Positions 25,124 to 34,070 are shown, numbered from the stretch's first letter. The stretch is 64,000 nucleotides of DNA from Streptomyces sp. Sge12 (GCF_002080455.1 NZ_CP020555.1:1364001-1428000), one strand, 5' to 3'. Numbers and translations are program-made. Notes: generated from the letters alone by a model not told the origin.

Positions 25124-25308
25124 CTGAGGGCCTTCACATCGTGGAGTCTCGGCCGCATGTCGAGCCGGGCGGTCTGCTGGGTGTTTCTGTTACGGACGTC
25201 AACCCGGTGTCCGGGCCAGCGGTGACCCTATCCGACGCGTGAGACGCCGATCCACCGGGGTGACCCGCCTGTAATGATCGGATCAGGGCCGGCCCGGCCG
25301 AAAAGAGC
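25124..25308. other. Intergenic region upstream of the polysaccharide operon
   Basis: 185 bp between the start of the eight-gene leftward operon and the stop of the LamG-domain gene. It should contain the terminator of the latter and the promoter of the former. I do not see a convincing -35/-10 pair or a long perfect hairpin. Confidence 0.4.
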
Positions 25309-26460
25309 TCAACCGACGAGCCACGAACCGACAGGCTTGATCTCCTTGTCGAGCTTCCCGCCCTTCAGCGCGAGAACCTGATCCGCACTCAGCGGCTTGT
25401 CCCACACCAGGACGTGACCGATGACACCGGCCCAGGGCCCGCTCCAGATCCCGTGATGGCGGGAGCGGCCCAGCTGCAGCGGCCCCTGGCCCGACCAGGC
25501 GGCCGCCACCGGGGCACGGCCGGCCTCCTTGCCGTCGACGTACAGCGTCAGCGTCTTGGCCTGGGCGTCGTACACGCCGGTCAGCAGGGCCCAGGTGCGG
25601 ACCGTGTTCAGGCCTTCCGAGGCGGCGGCCACGGCGGTGGAGGCCGCACCCTTCTCGTCGGTCTGCATCCGGAACACCCAGGACTTCTTGCCGTTGCTGT
25701 CCTCGCGACCCAACTCGAAGGAGTACGAGGTGCCGTCGCCCTGGCTGATGGCGAACCGCGAGCCGCCCTCGGCCTCGTTGTAGACCCAGGCGGAGACGGT
25801 GAAGTCCTTGGACGCGTCGACCACCTGCTCGGCGGCCTGCGCGTACGAGTTGCCGTTGCTGCGCAGGCGCAGCACGTTGCCGTTGTCCACCTTGCCGAGA
25901 ACGGCGTCGGGGCTGAGCGCGATGTTGACCTGGCCGGAACGGTCGCGCAAGAGGTTCGGCTCGCCGGGGACAGTGGGCGAGTTGGTGTCCTGGCCGGGGG
26001 CGGCGGTCGCCGACCGGGAGGCGCCGGGGCCAGGAGCGTTCCCCTCCTTGCCGGTTCTCTCCAGGATGAAGAGCCCGGCGCCGACGCCGAGGCCGCATGC
26101 CGCCAGCCCGATGGCGGCCATCCAGATCCGCTTGCGCGTCCGCCGCTGCGACTCCGAACGGTCCGCCATCGCCTGCCAGTCGGGCTGGGGCGGGGGCGTG
26201 AACCCGGTCGACTGTGGCTGCGGCTGCGGCTGGGACTCCAGGGGCGGCTGCTGCGCCCCGGGTGCCTGGGGATGCTGCGGCGGCTCTGCGTCGGTCCCCG
26301 GCAGGGACTGCGGCTGCGGCTGCGGCTGCTGGTACGGATTGGGCTGCCAGACCTGCGGAAAGCCGTAACCGCCGGGCGTCCCCTGGGGGTATCCGTAGCC
26401 CCCCTGCCCCGCGGCGGGGTCCGGCTGGGGAGTGCTCGTACGATCCGTACCGTCAGTCAT
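25309..26460 (-). CDS. Membrane-anchored LamG/concanavalin A-like domain protein
   Basis: 383 aa, ATG at 26460. A Pro/Gln/Gly-rich cytoplasmic N-terminus (about 1-105, with repeated PQPQ units) precedes a transmembrane helix (about 112-135, IWMAAIGLAACGLGVGAGLFIL). A linker and a LamG-type jelly-roll follow (FTVSAWVYNEAEGGSRFAISQGDG, then LLTGVYDAQAKTLTLYVDGKEAG and GVIGHVLVWDKPLSADQV). Such domains bind glycans or proteins. It lies next to the polysaccharide operon on the same strand and might bind that polymer, though this is only positional. Confidence 0.8.
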   Translation of the reverse strand: MTDGTDRTSTPQPDPAAGQGGYGYPQGTPGGYGFPQVWQPNPYQQPQPQPQSLPGTDAEPPQHPQAPGAQQPPLESQPQPQPQSTGFTPPPQPDWQAMADRSESQRRTRKRIWMAAIGLAACGLGVGAGLFILERTGKEGNAPGPGASRSATAAPGQDTNSPTVPGEPNLLRDRSGQVNIALSPDAVLGKVDNGNVLRLRSNGNSYAQAAEQVVDASKDFTVSAWVYNEAEGGSRFAISQGDGTSYSFELGREDSNGKKSWVFRMQTDEKGAASTAVAAASEGLNTVRTWALLTGVYDAQAKTLTLYVDGKEAGRAPVAAAWSGQGPLQLGRSRHHGIWSGPWAGVIGHVLVWDKPLSADQVLALKGGKLDKEIKPVGSWLVG

Positions 26461-26603
26461 GGGACGGATCGTAAAACATGACCGCCGGACCGCCACCAGA
26501 CGGTACGGCACGAGTATCGGCGGGGCGTTCCGGGCGGTGCACCCGGCCGCTGACCGCGCCCCGAGATCGCGGACACGGACCGCCCCGGCCCCCATAATGA
26601 TCA

Positions 26604-26637
26604 AGGGGCCGTTTCAGATTGCTCTGAAACGGCCCCT
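26604..26637 (-). terminator. Intrinsic terminator-like hairpin downstream of tRNA-Pro copy 1
   Basis: Perfect 14-bp stem (AGGGGCCGTTTCAG with CTGAAACGGCCCCT) and loop ATTGCT, beginning 17 nt past the tRNA 3' end. The second tRNA-Pro has a hairpin with a different stem but the same six-base loop. Confidence 0.8.
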
Positions 26638-26653
26638 GACCGACTCCTTCGAG

Positions 26654-26727
<74 letters not shown>

Positions 26728-26835
26728 TTGTGCCTGCGACCTGGGGTTTCCCCGCGCTCGGCGGCACATGCAGAACATTACCCCACGCAGAGGGGTGTGC
26801 ATGCACCGGTAATCACCGAGAGGGAGGATGGGGTG

Positions 26836-27318
26836 GTGAACGCACGGGATCGGGACGTTGACGGGCGGGCGCGCAGTGCGCGGCCGCGGGACGGGTTGGG
26901 GCGGCCGCTGCCGTACGGGGCCGCCGGCGTGGAGCGGCAGCCCGAGGGGGTGGTGCGGTCCGCCGCGGAGACCGTGCGGGAGGCGCAGCGGTTGCTGGCC
27001 GCCGGGATGCCGTTCCACGCGCACGAGGTGTTCGAGGACGCCTGGAAGTCCGGGCCCGCGGCCGCGGCGCCGCTCTGGCGGGGCCTCGCGCAGCTCGCCG
27101 TCGGGTTGACGCACGCCGCGCGCGGCAACGCGGTCGGCGGGGCGCGGCTGCTGCGGCGCGGGGCCGCCGGGATCGAGGGGCTGGACGGGGTGCCGTACGG
27201 GGTCGACGTGCCGGGCCTGGTGCGGTGGGCCGGGGAGCTGGCCGGCCGGGTGGAGGCCGGCGGCCGGCCGGTCGACCCCGTACGGGAGGCTCCCCGGCTA
27301 GCGGGCGGCGGGCTGTAG
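26836..27318 (+). CDS. DUF309 family protein
   Basis: 160 aa from GTG 26836, with GGGAGG eight bases upstream; an adjacent in-frame GTG at 26833 is an alternative. It contains the DUF309 core GMPFHAHEVFEDAWKSGP followed by LWRGLAQLAVGLTHAARGN, a small all-helical fold with a conserved HEVxE-W motif. The biochemical role of DUF309 is not established. Its last 21 nt overlap the convergent VOC gene. Confidence 0.8.
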   Translation: MNARDRDVDGRARSARPRDGLGRPLPYGAAGVERQPEGVVRSAAETVREAQRLLAAGMPFHAHEVFEDAWKSGPAAAAPLWRGLAQLAVGLTHAARGNAVGGARLLRRGAAGIEGLDGVPYGVDVPGLVRWAGELAGRVEAGGRPVDPVREAPRLAGGGL

Positions 27319-27693
27319 CAGGTCCCAGCGGTTGCCGTACAGGTCTTCGAAGACCGCGACGGAGCCGTACGGCTCGTGGCGCGGCTCCTCCAGGAAGTGG
27401 ACGCCCTCGGCGGTCATCCGGGCGTGGTCGCGGGCGAAGTCGTCCGTGTACAGGAAGTGGCCGACGCGGCCGCCCGTCTGGTCGCCGACCCGGGAGCGCT
27501 GGGCCTCGTCCTTGGCGCGGGCCAGCAGCAGGGCGGACTCGGTGGCGCCGGGCGGGCGGACCACGACCCAGCGGGAGCCGTCCGGGCGGGCGGTGTCCTC
27601 GGCGAGGTCGAAGCCGAGGGCGCGGGTGTAGAAGTCGATGGCCTCGTCGTAGTCGCGGACGAGGAGTGCCGTGAGGGCGATGTGGGAGGGCAT
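27298..27693 (-). CDS. VOC-fold (glyoxalase/bleomycin-resistance-like) protein
   Basis: 131 aa, ATG at 27693. A single VOC module pair: HIALTALLVRDYDEAIDFYTRALGF at the N-terminus with the first metal-site His, GHFLYTDDFARDHARMTAEGVHF in the middle, and VAVFEDLYGNRWDLLQ at the C-terminus with the closing Glu-type ligand region. It belongs to the superfamily of glyoxalase I, dioxygenases and fosfomycin or bleomycin resistance proteins; a specific reaction cannot be assigned. It lies 4 nt downstream of lutC and may be the last gene of that operon. Confidence 0.85.
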   Translation of the reverse strand: MPSHIALTALLVRDYDEAIDFYTRALGFDLAEDTARPDGSRWVVVRPPGATESALLLARAKDEAQRSRVGDQTGGRVGHFLYTDDFARDHARMTAEGVHFLEEPRHEPYGSVAVFEDLYGNRWDLLQPAAR

Positions 27694-27697
27694 GCCC

Positions 27698-28342
27698 TCA
27701 TTGTGTGCCGACGAGGACCACCTCGAGCGTGCGGGGGCCGTGCACCCCCTCCACCCGGTCCAGCTCGATGTCGCTGGTGGCGGAGGGGCCGGAGATCCAG
27801 GTCAGCGGGCGCGTCGGGTCGAGGAGCGGCAGGGCCTGCGGAATGGAGTCCACCACCTGGTCCGGGACGCGGACCACGCAGATGTGGTGGTCCGGGACCA
27901 GGGTGATGCGCCGCCGGCCCTGGTCCGGGCCGGCGTCCAGGACGATCGTGCCGGTCTCGGCGACGGCCAGGGCGCAGCCGGTGACCACGCTGTCGACCCG
28001 GTCCAGTTCGTACGGGGTGGAAGCCGCCCGGTCGGGGACGCGGTCGGGGACCCGGATCGGGCCCGCGGCCGGGAGCCAGTGCGGGGGCAGACCGGGCGGA
28101 ACCAGCACGGACCGGGCGCCCCGTTCCGCGAGCAGCCGCGCGATCAGGGCGGGCAGCCCCTCCTCGTCCGTGCGGTGGACCACGGCCCGGTACTCGGCGA
28201 GGTGGGCGGCGAGCAGGTCCACCCGCTGGGCCGGGGTGCGGGCGCCGTGCACGTGGAGGTAGTCGCGGGGGATCTCCACCGCGGGGGCGTCGTCGCGCAG
28301 CGCCCGGCGGATCCGGCCCAGGATGCGGTCCTTGCTGCTCAT
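27698..28342 (-). CDS. lutC: Lactate utilisation protein C (LUD domain)
   Basis: 214 aa, ATG at 28342 overlapping the lutB stop (ATGA). It starts MSSKDRILGRIRRAL and has the LUD-domain core VVTGCALAVAETGTIVLDAG and HICVVRVPDQVVDSIPQAL, ending SATSDIELDRVEGVHGPRTLEVVLV, all typical of LutC/YkgG. With LutA and LutB it forms the iron-sulfur L-lactate dehydrogenase complex. Confidence 0.92.
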   Translation of the reverse strand: MSSKDRILGRIRRALRDDAPAVEIPRDYLHVHGARTPAQRVDLLAAHLAEYRAVVHRTDEEGLPALIARLLAERGARSVLVPPGLPPHWLPAAGPIRVPDRVPDRAASTPYELDRVDSVVTGCALAVAETGTIVLDAGPDQGRRRITLVPDHHICVVRVPDQVVDSIPQALPLLDPTRPLTWISGPSATSDIELDRVEGVHGPRTLEVVLVGTQ

Positions 28343-29844
28343 CGCGGGTCGCTCCGTTCCCGGGCCCACCAGTCGCGGAAGGACTCCGCCGGCACCGTGG
28401 GCAGTTCGCGGCTGTCGGTCCAGGCCCGCCCGGCGCCGGGGAGCCTGCGGGGCGCCAGGCGCCGGGCCCGGGCGAGCAGCCGCTCCGCCGCGCGCAGGGC
28501 CCCGGGGCGGTCCAGGAGCAGCCGGGCGGCCCGCATGGCGGCCCGTTCGGCGGTGTGGCCGTCCGCGGGGCGGAGCGTGACGCGGACGCCGCCGCGGGTC
28601 ACCGGGCCGCCCTGGGCCACCCGCTCGCGGAGGTGGACGAGGACCTCGGGGATGTCGATGGCGACCGGGCAGACCTCGTAGCAGGCTCCGCACAGGGTGG
28701 ACGCGTAGGGCAGTGAGGCGTCGATCGCGCTTCCGGTGCCGCGGAGTTGGGGGCTGAGGATCGCGCCGATGGGGCCGGGGTAGACGGAGCCGTAGGCGTG
28801 GCCGCCGGCGCGTTCGTAGACGGGGCAGACGTTGAGGCAGGCGGAGCAGCGGATGCAGCGCAGGGCCTGCCGGCCGACCTCGTCGGCGAGGGTGTCGGTG
28901 CGGCCGTTGTCGAGGAGGACGAGGTGGAAGGCGGAGGGGCCGTCGCCGTCCGCCCCCCTCGAAGGGCCCAGCCCGGTCCACATCGTGGTGTACGGGTTCA
29001 TCCGCTCGGCCGTCGAGGAGCGCGGCAGCGTCTGGAGGAAGATCTCCAGGTCGCGGAAGGTCGGGACGACCTTCTCGATGCCCACGACCGAGATCAGGGT
29101 CTCGGGCAGGGTCAGGCACATCCGGCCGTTCCCCTCGGACTCGAAGACGACCATGGTGCCCGTCTCGGCGACCATGAAGTTGGCCCCGGACACGGCGACC
29201 TTGGCGCGCAGGAACTTCTCCCGCAGGTGCAGGCGTGCCGCCTCGGCGAGTTCGCGCGGATCGTCGCCGAGGGGTTCGGGCGCCGCCCGTCCCCAACCGC
29301 CCATCTCCGCGCGGAAGATGTCGCGGATCTCGGCCCGGTTGCGGTGGATGGCCGGGACCAGGATGTGGGACGGCCGGTCGTGGCCGAGCTGCACGATCAG
29401 CTCGGCGAGGTCGGTCTCGTACGCGGCGATCCCGGCGGCCTCCAGGGCCTCGTTGAGCCCGATCTCCTGTGTGGCCATGGACTTGACCTTGACGACCTCG
29501 CGCTCGCCGGTCGCCCGGACCAGGTCCGTGACGATCCGGTTGGCCTCGTCCGCGTCGGCGGCCCAGTGGACGGTGCCGCCGGCCGCCGTGACCGCCTCCT
29601 CCAACTGGAGCAAGTAGCGGTCGAGATGGCGCAGGGTGTGGTCCTTGACGGCCCGGCCCGCGGCGCGCAGCCGGTCCCAGTCCTCCAGTTCGGCGACGGC
29701 CCGCCGGCGTTTGTCACGGATGGTGTGCGTGGCGTGCCGCAGGTTGGCCCGCAGCCCCTCGTCCCGTACGGCCTCCCGCGCGGCGGCCGGGAAGGCGGGC
29801 GCGGCGGCGGGGAAGGCGGGCATGCCCAGGTGGGTACCGGTCAC
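28339..29844 (-). CDS. lutB: Lactate utilisation iron-sulfur protein B
   Basis: 501 aa, GTG at 29844 overlapping the lutA stop (GTGA). An N-terminal LUD domain (VVKVKSMATQEIGLNEALE, VSGANFMVAETGTMVVFESEGN) is followed by two ferredoxin-type cysteine clusters, CIRCSACLNVCPVY and CGACYEVCPVAIDIPEVL, for [4Fe-4S] centres. It carries electrons in the LutABC L-lactate oxidation complex. Confidence 0.94.
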   Translation of the reverse strand: MTGTHLGMPAFPAAAPAFPAAAREAVRDEGLRANLRHATHTIRDKRRRAVAELEDWDRLRAAGRAVKDHTLRHLDRYLLQLEEAVTAAGGTVHWAADADEANRIVTDLVRATGEREVVKVKSMATQEIGLNEALEAAGIAAYETDLAELIVQLGHDRPSHILVPAIHRNRAEIRDIFRAEMGGWGRAAPEPLGDDPRELAEAARLHLREKFLRAKVAVSGANFMVAETGTMVVFESEGNGRMCLTLPETLISVVGIEKVVPTFRDLEIFLQTLPRSSTAERMNPYTTMWTGLGPSRGADGDGPSAFHLVLLDNGRTDTLADEVGRQALRCIRCSACLNVCPVYERAGGHAYGSVYPGPIGAILSPQLRGTGSAIDASLPYASTLCGACYEVCPVAIDIPEVLVHLRERVAQGGPVTRGGVRVTLRPADGHTAERAAMRAARLLLDRPGALRAAERLLARARRLAPRRLPGAGRAWTDSRELPTVPAESFRDWWARERSDPR

Positions 29845-30596
29845 GGCAGCGGTTCCTCCTCGGTGGCGGCCAGGATCTCGGCGAGGTGCAGGGCGCGGAT
29901 CGGGCTGTCCGCGCGGCGCAGCAGGCCGTCGAGGTGGGCGAGGCAGGAATTGTCGGCGCCGCACAGGACGCGGGCGCCGGTACCGGCCGCGGCCGCGATC
30001 TTGTCGGCGCCCATGGCGGTGGACACGTCCGGGTTCTTGACGGCGAAGGTGCCGCCGAAGCCGCAGCACTCCTCGGCGCCCGGCAGTTCGACCAGGTCGA
30101 GGCCCTTGACCGCGGCCAGCAGCCGCCGCGGCCGGTCCCCCAGCCCCAGGCCGCGCAGGCCGTGGCAAGAGGGGTGGTAGGTGACGGTGTGCGGGAAGTA
30201 CGCGCCCACGTCGGTCACCCCCAGCACGTCCACCAGGAACTCGGTCAGCTCGTACACGCGCGGTGCGAGCGAGGCGGCCGCCTCGGCGAGCTCGCCGCCC
30301 CGCCCCTCCGCCGCCGCCTTCCGGCCGATGCGCGGGTAGTGCTCGCGGATCATCGCGGCGCAGGATCCGGACGGGGTGACCACGTACGGGTACCCGGCGA
30401 AGGCCCGTGCGGTACGCCGCACCAGCGGTTCGGTCTCGTACCGGTAGCCGGTGTTGTACTGCGGCTGCCCGCAGCAGCTCTGGGCGGCCGGGAAGTCCAC
30501 GGCGACGCCGAGCCGCTCCAGGAGGCGTACGACGGCGATGCCGGTGCGCGGGTACAGGGCGTCATTGACGCAGGTGACGAACAGCGCGGCTCGCAT
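29841..30596 (-). CDS. lutA: Lactate utilisation protein A (CCG-domain oxidoreductase subunit)
   Basis: 251 aa from ATG 30596; a GTG three codons earlier (30605) is also possible. The family's Cys-rich CCG motifs are present: SCCGQPQYNTGY, a PSCHGLRGLGL segment and EECCGFGGTFAVKN, which bind an iron-sulfur cluster as in GlpC/HdrB. First gene of the leftward lutA-lutB-lutC operon, divergent from cobF with only 18 nt between starts, so the two promoters must overlap the neighbouring coding starts. Confidence 0.92.
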   Translation of the reverse strand: MRAALFVTCVNDALYPRTGIAVVRLLERLGVAVDFPAAQSCCGQPQYNTGYRYETEPLVRRTARAFAGYPYVVTPSGSCAAMIREHYPRIGRKAAAEGRGGELAEAAASLAPRVYELTEFLVDVLGVTDVGAYFPHTVTYHPSCHGLRGLGLGDRPRRLLAAVKGLDLVELPGAEECCGFGGTFAVKNPDVSTAMGADKIAAAAGTGARVLCGADNSCLAHLDGLLRRADSPIRALHLAEILAATEEEPLP

Positions 30597-30614
30597 GATG
30601 GGCACAATAGCCCG

Positions 30615-31367
30615 GTGAAGAAGTTCTCAGTGATCGGCATAGGCGCGGGCGACCCGGACCACCTGACCCTCCAGGCGGTCAGGGCGATCGGCGCGGCGGA
30701 CGCATTCCTCATCCTGGAGAAGGGCGAGGAGAAGGCGGATCTGACCGGGCTGCGGCGCGCGATGCTCGACGCGCACGCCCGCCCCGGCCACCGGCTGGTG
30801 GAGGGCCGCGACCCGGACCGGGACCGGACTCCCGCCGACTACACCCCGACGGTGGACGGCTGGCGCAGCGCGCGGGCCGCGCTCTTCGAGCGCTTCATCG
30901 CGGAGGACCTGGCGGACGGCGAGACGGGCGCGTTCCTGGTCTGGGGCGATCCCTCCCTCTACGACTCCACGCTCGCGATCCTCGACGAGGTGCTGGAGCG
31001 CGGCCGGGTGGCCTTCGAGCACGAGGTCGTGCCCGGCATCAGCAGCATTTCGGCGCTGCTGGCGCGGCACCGGACCAACCTGAACCGGGTCGGGCGCCCC
31101 GTCCAGATCACCACCGGCCGCCGGCTGGCCGAGGGCTGGCCCGAGGACGTGGACGACGTGGTGGTCATGCTGGACGCGCGGCACGCCTTCACCGCCCACC
31201 TGGACCAGGACCTCTACATCTACTGGGGTGCCTATGTCGGCACCCCGGACGAGATCCTGGTGCAGGGCAAGCTCGCGGAAGTCGCCGGGCGGATCGAGGA
31301 GCTGCGCACCGAGGCCCGCGCCCGCAAGGGCTGGATCATGGACACGTACCTGCTCAGGCGCGCCTGA
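30615..31367 (+). CDS. cobF: Precorrin-6A synthase (deacetylating)
   Basis: 250 aa, GTG at 30615. It is a tetrapyrrole methylase: FSVIGIGAGDPDHLTLQAVRAI at the N-terminus, FLVWGDPSLYDSTL and HEVVPGISSISALLARHR. The specific C-terminal features (QITTGRRLAEGWPEDVDDVVVMLDA, LYIYWGAYVGTPDEILVQG) identify CobF, which methylates C-1 of precorrin-5 and releases the acetyl group in aerobic cobalamin synthesis. No other cob gene is in the window. Its 3' end overlaps the convergent aminotransferase by 14 nt. Confidence 0.92.
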   Translation: MKKFSVIGIGAGDPDHLTLQAVRAIGAADAFLILEKGEEKADLTGLRRAMLDAHARPGHRLVEGRDPDRDRTPADYTPTVDGWRSARAALFERFIAEDLADGETGAFLVWGDPSLYDSTLAILDEVLERGRVAFEHEVVPGISSISALLARHRTNLNRVGRPVQITTGRRLAEGWPEDVDDVVVMLDARHAFTAHLDQDLYIYWGAYVGTPDEILVQGKLAEVAGRIEELRTEARARKGWIMDTYLLRRA

Positions 31368-32514
31368 GGCAGGACGGGAGGACGGCGGCGAGGCGTTCGT
31401 ACTCCTCGGGGCGGTTGTAGATCTGGCCGCAGACGCGGATGCCGCCGCCGCCCGGCCAGGGCCAGATCAGCACCCGGATGCCCTGCTCGGCCGCGATCCG
31501 CTCGCGCAGTTCGCGGGCGCGCTCCGGGGTCTCGGCGACGCCGGCCGGCAGGCGCAGGGTGCGCATCGCGAGCCCCTCGCCGTGCGGGAGCGCGGTGAGC
31601 CCGGGGAGCTCGGCGAGCAGGGCCGCGCCGTGGGCGGCCAGCGCGCTGTTGTGGGCCCGCACCTTGGCGGCGTCGAGGCGTTCGAGGAGGTCCAGCCCGT
31701 CGGGGGCGGCGAGCCAGCCGGTGTAGTCGGCGGTGGCGCGGTTCTCGACGGAACGCGGGAATCCGTGCGAGTCCTCCCAGGACGGTACGAGCGCCCGGAT
31801 GCGGCTGCGGTGCTGTGGGGCCACGGCCAGGACCGCGCTGCCGGAGGGCGCGTAGCCCCACTTGTGGAGGTTGCCGAACCAGAAGTCGGCGCCCCCGGCG
31901 AGGGGGTCGGCGAGCATGCCGGGGGCGTGGGCCCCGTCGACGACGGTGGTGACCCCGCGTACGCGCAGCTCGGCGAGCAGCCGGGGGGAGGCGATGATCC
32001 GCGCGGTGGGCGAGCTGACGTGGTCGAGTACGGCCACCCGCGTACGGGGGGTCAGCGCGGCCAGCACGGTCTCCCGTACGGCGTCCTCGTCGGGCAGGCG
32101 GGGATCGAGGGCGACGGTGGTGACGGGGGCGCGGCGGGCGGCGGCCGCGACGACGGTGCCGTAGCCGTGGTCGGTGACCAGGATCTCGTCGCCGTCGGCG
32201 AGCGGGACGGCGTCGAGGGCGAGGTTGGCGCCCTCGGTGGCGTTGGCGATGAAGGCGATGCCGTCGGGGTCGGCGCCGAGGTGCGCGGCGATCCGGGTGC
32301 GGGCCCGGGCGAGGCGGTCCGGGACGGCGATGAAGAAGGCGTCGGGGTCGGCGTGTGCCTCGGCGCGGAGCGCGGCCTGGGCCTCCTGGACGGGGACCGG
32401 GACCGCGCCGAAGGAGCCGTGGTTCAGATGGGCGACGCGGGGGTCCAGGTGGAACAGGGCGGGCCCGCCGGGGAATGCCTGGGCGGGCCCGGCGGAACGA
32501 ATCGTCTCGGTCAC
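31354..32514 (-). CDS. Class V PLP aminotransferase (isopenicillin N epimerase-like)
   Basis: 386 aa, GTG at 32514 overlapping the LysR stop (GTGA). Fold type I features: HLNHGSFGAVPVPVQEAQ at the N-terminus, ATEGANLALDAV, LDHVSSPTARI, VVDGAHAPGML with the PLP-contacting Asp, and the Schiff-base Lys in WFGNLHKWGYAP. This group includes isopenicillin N epimerase, cysteine desulfurase-like and ergothioneine or sulfenate lyase-like enzymes; no beta-lactam genes are near, so the reaction is open. The LysR protein directly upstream is the probable regulator, and both are in one transcript. Confidence 0.87.
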   Translation of the reverse strand: MTETIRSAGPAQAFPGGPALFHLDPRVAHLNHGSFGAVPVPVQEAQAALRAEAHADPDAFFIAVPDRLARARTRIAAHLGADPDGIAFIANATEGANLALDAVPLADGDEILVTDHGYGTVVAAAARRAPVTTVALDPRLPDEDAVRETVLAALTPRTRVAVLDHVSSPTARIIASPRLLAELRVRGVTTVVDGAHAPGMLADPLAGGADFWFGNLHKWGYAPSGSAVLAVAPQHRSRIRALVPSWEDSHGFPRSVENRATADYTGWLAAPDGLDLLERLDAAKVRAHNSALAAHGAALLAELPGLTALPHGEGLAMRTLRLPAGVAETPERARELRERIAAEQGIRVLIWPWPGGGGIRVCGQIYNRPEEYERLAAVLPSCLRRA

Positions 32515-33518
32515 TGCTCCTCCGGGGATCCGGTGCGGCTGTCCTGCGGATCATCCCCCGCCGCCGGTGATGCCGGTAGACCGCCCTCGCTCGCGTCCCC
32601 GTGAACACCGCCGTGGGTACCGCCGGGAGCACGGTCGTGAGCAGCGCCGAAGGAGCGACGCCCGTACGCGAGCAGCTCGCGCACGGCAGGGCCGTGCGCG
32701 GTGCGCCAGACCAGGCAGAGCAGGGCCGGGATGTCGACGTCGTCGAGGACGCGGACGGTGAGCCGGTCGCGGTAGGCCTCGGCCATGGACTCGCTGAGGA
32801 CGGCGACGCCCAGCCCGCGCGCGGCGAGGTCGGCCAGCGCGTCCGCGGCCCCGGCCTCCAGGGCGATCGCCGGCCGCAGGTGCTGAGCGGCGCAGGCCCG
32901 GTCGAGGACCGCGCGCAGGCCGGTGCCGGTGGGCATGCAGATGACGGGATGGCCGCCCAGGTCGCGCAGGGTGACCCGGGGCCGGCCCGCCAGTGGGTGG
33001 CCGGGCGGGACGGCGACGACGAGCCGCTCGCTGACGATCGTGAGGGCCTCCAGATCGGCGGGGGCCGCGGTCGCCGTCCCGATGAGGGCCACATCGACGG
33101 CGCCGGCGCGCACCCCCTGGACGAGCCGGTCGGAGTTCTCCTCCACCAGGGCGATCTCCACGCCGGGATGGGTCCGGTGGAAGGCGGCGAGGGCGTCGAA
33201 CAGCGGGGTCACGGTGCAGCCCACGACCATGCCGACCGTGATCCGGCCCCGGATGACGCCCGCCACGTCCCCCACGGCCTGGCCGACCGCCTCGGCCGCG
33301 GCGAGTGCGGCCCGGGCGGGTGCGAGCGCGGCCTCTCCGGCGGCGGTGAGGGTGGCGGTGCGGGCCGAGCGGTCGAACAGCTCGGCGCCCAGCTCGCGCT
33401 CGAGGCGGCGGATCTGGGCGCTGACCCCGGACTGGCTGATGTGCACCCGCTCGGCCGCCCGGGTGAAGTTCTGCTCCTCGGCGACGGCGACGAAGTAGGC
33501 GAGCTGCCTCAGTTCCAT
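32511..33518 (-). CDS. LysR-family transcriptional regulator
   Basis: 335 aa, ATG at 33518. The winged HTH (MELRQLAYFVAVAEEQNFTRAAERVHISQSGVSAQIRRLERELGAELF) is followed by a periplasmic-binding-like effector domain (RITVGMVVGCTVTPLFDALAAFHRTHPGVEIAL). The last 40 residues are a Gly/Asp-rich tail without a domain. It is co-transcribed with the downstream aminotransferase and divergent from a SnoaL-like gene; the shared 124-bp region contains an inverted repeat at 33538-33563. Confidence 0.93.
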   Translation of the reverse strand: MELRQLAYFVAVAEEQNFTRAAERVHISQSGVSAQIRRLERELGAELFDRSARTATLTAAGEAALAPARAALAAAEAVGQAVGDVAGVIRGRITVGMVVGCTVTPLFDALAAFHRTHPGVEIALVEENSDRLVQGVRAGAVDVALIGTATAAPADLEALTIVSERLVVAVPPGHPLAGRPRVTLRDLGGHPVICMPTGTGLRAVLDRACAAQHLRPAIALEAGAADALADLAARGLGVAVLSESMAEAYRDRLTVRVLDDVDIPALLCLVWRTAHGPAVRELLAYGRRSFGAAHDRAPGGTHGGVHGDASEGGLPASPAAGDDPQDSRTGSPEEQ

Positions 33519-33537
33519 GACCAGGGATTCTAGTTTC

Positions 33538-33563
33538 CAGAAGAACCAGCTGTTGGACTTCTG
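33538..33563. promoter_or_regulatory. Inverted repeat, candidate LysR binding site
   Basis: CAGAAG and CTTCTG separated by 14 nt, with CAGCTG inside. It lies 20 nt upstream of the LysR start in the divergent region shared with the SnoaL-like gene, the usual place for a LysR recognition site, though it is not a textbook T-N11-A element. Confidence 0.45.
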
Positions 33564-33642
33564 ATCACCGGGGATCCAGCCTGGACGTACGCGGCACGGC
33601 GGCACGGCCGCGCAGCGGACGACGAGACCCGTGGAGGAAGTC

Positions 33643-34002
33643 GTGTACGAGAAGGCGATGCGCCCCGAGGACATCACCCGCCTGTTCGTCGAGCGTTCCA
33701 ACGCCGGGGACGCGGCAGGGGTCGCCGCGCTCTACGAGGAGGACGCGGTGCTGGCGTACCCGCCCGGGGAGCGGACCGTGGGCCGGAAGGCGATCCAGGC
33801 CCTGTGGGAGCAGGTGCTGGCCCACCGCCCTGTCTTCGAGCCCGAGGAGCCGTTGCCGACGCTGATCAGCGGTGGCATCGCCCTCACCTCGACCCCGCCG
33901 AAGGACGGTTCCGGCGCCCGCGCGCAGGTCGTCCGGCGCCAGCCCGACGGCAGCTGGCTGCGCCTGCTCGACCAGCCCGAATTCGCCCCGCCGACCGGCT
34001 GA
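33643..34002 (+). CDS. SnoaL-like / NTF2-fold protein
   Basis: 119 aa from GTG 33643, preceded at five bases by GGAGG; the same frame is open from 33631. The pattern DITRLFVERSNAGDAAGVAALYEEDAVLAYPPG is the helix and first strand of the SnoaL-like/NTF2 superfamily, and VGRKAIQALWEQVLAHRP continues it. Such small domains act as cyclases, isomerases or unknown. Divergent from the LysR-aminotransferase pair, so it may be a target of that regulator. Confidence 0.8.
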   Translation: MYEKAMRPEDITRLFVERSNAGDAAGVAALYEEDAVLAYPPGERTVGRKAIQALWEQVLAHRPVFEPEEPLPTLISGGIALTSTPPKDGSGARAQVVRRQPDGSWLRLLDQPEFAPPTG

Positions 34003-34070
34003 CGGCCCCGGCGGGCCCGGCGCGCCGGGCGGGGCGCCGGGCCCGGCGCCCCGCCCGGCTCCGTCCCGGC

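Noticed and set aside
30615-31367. A cobalamin cluster
   Set aside because: Only cobF is present; neighbours are lactate utilisation and an aminotransferase.
31354-32514. Isopenicillin N epimerase in a beta-lactam cluster
   Set aside because: Only the aminotransferase V fold is supported; no synthase, expandase or other beta-lactam gene is present.
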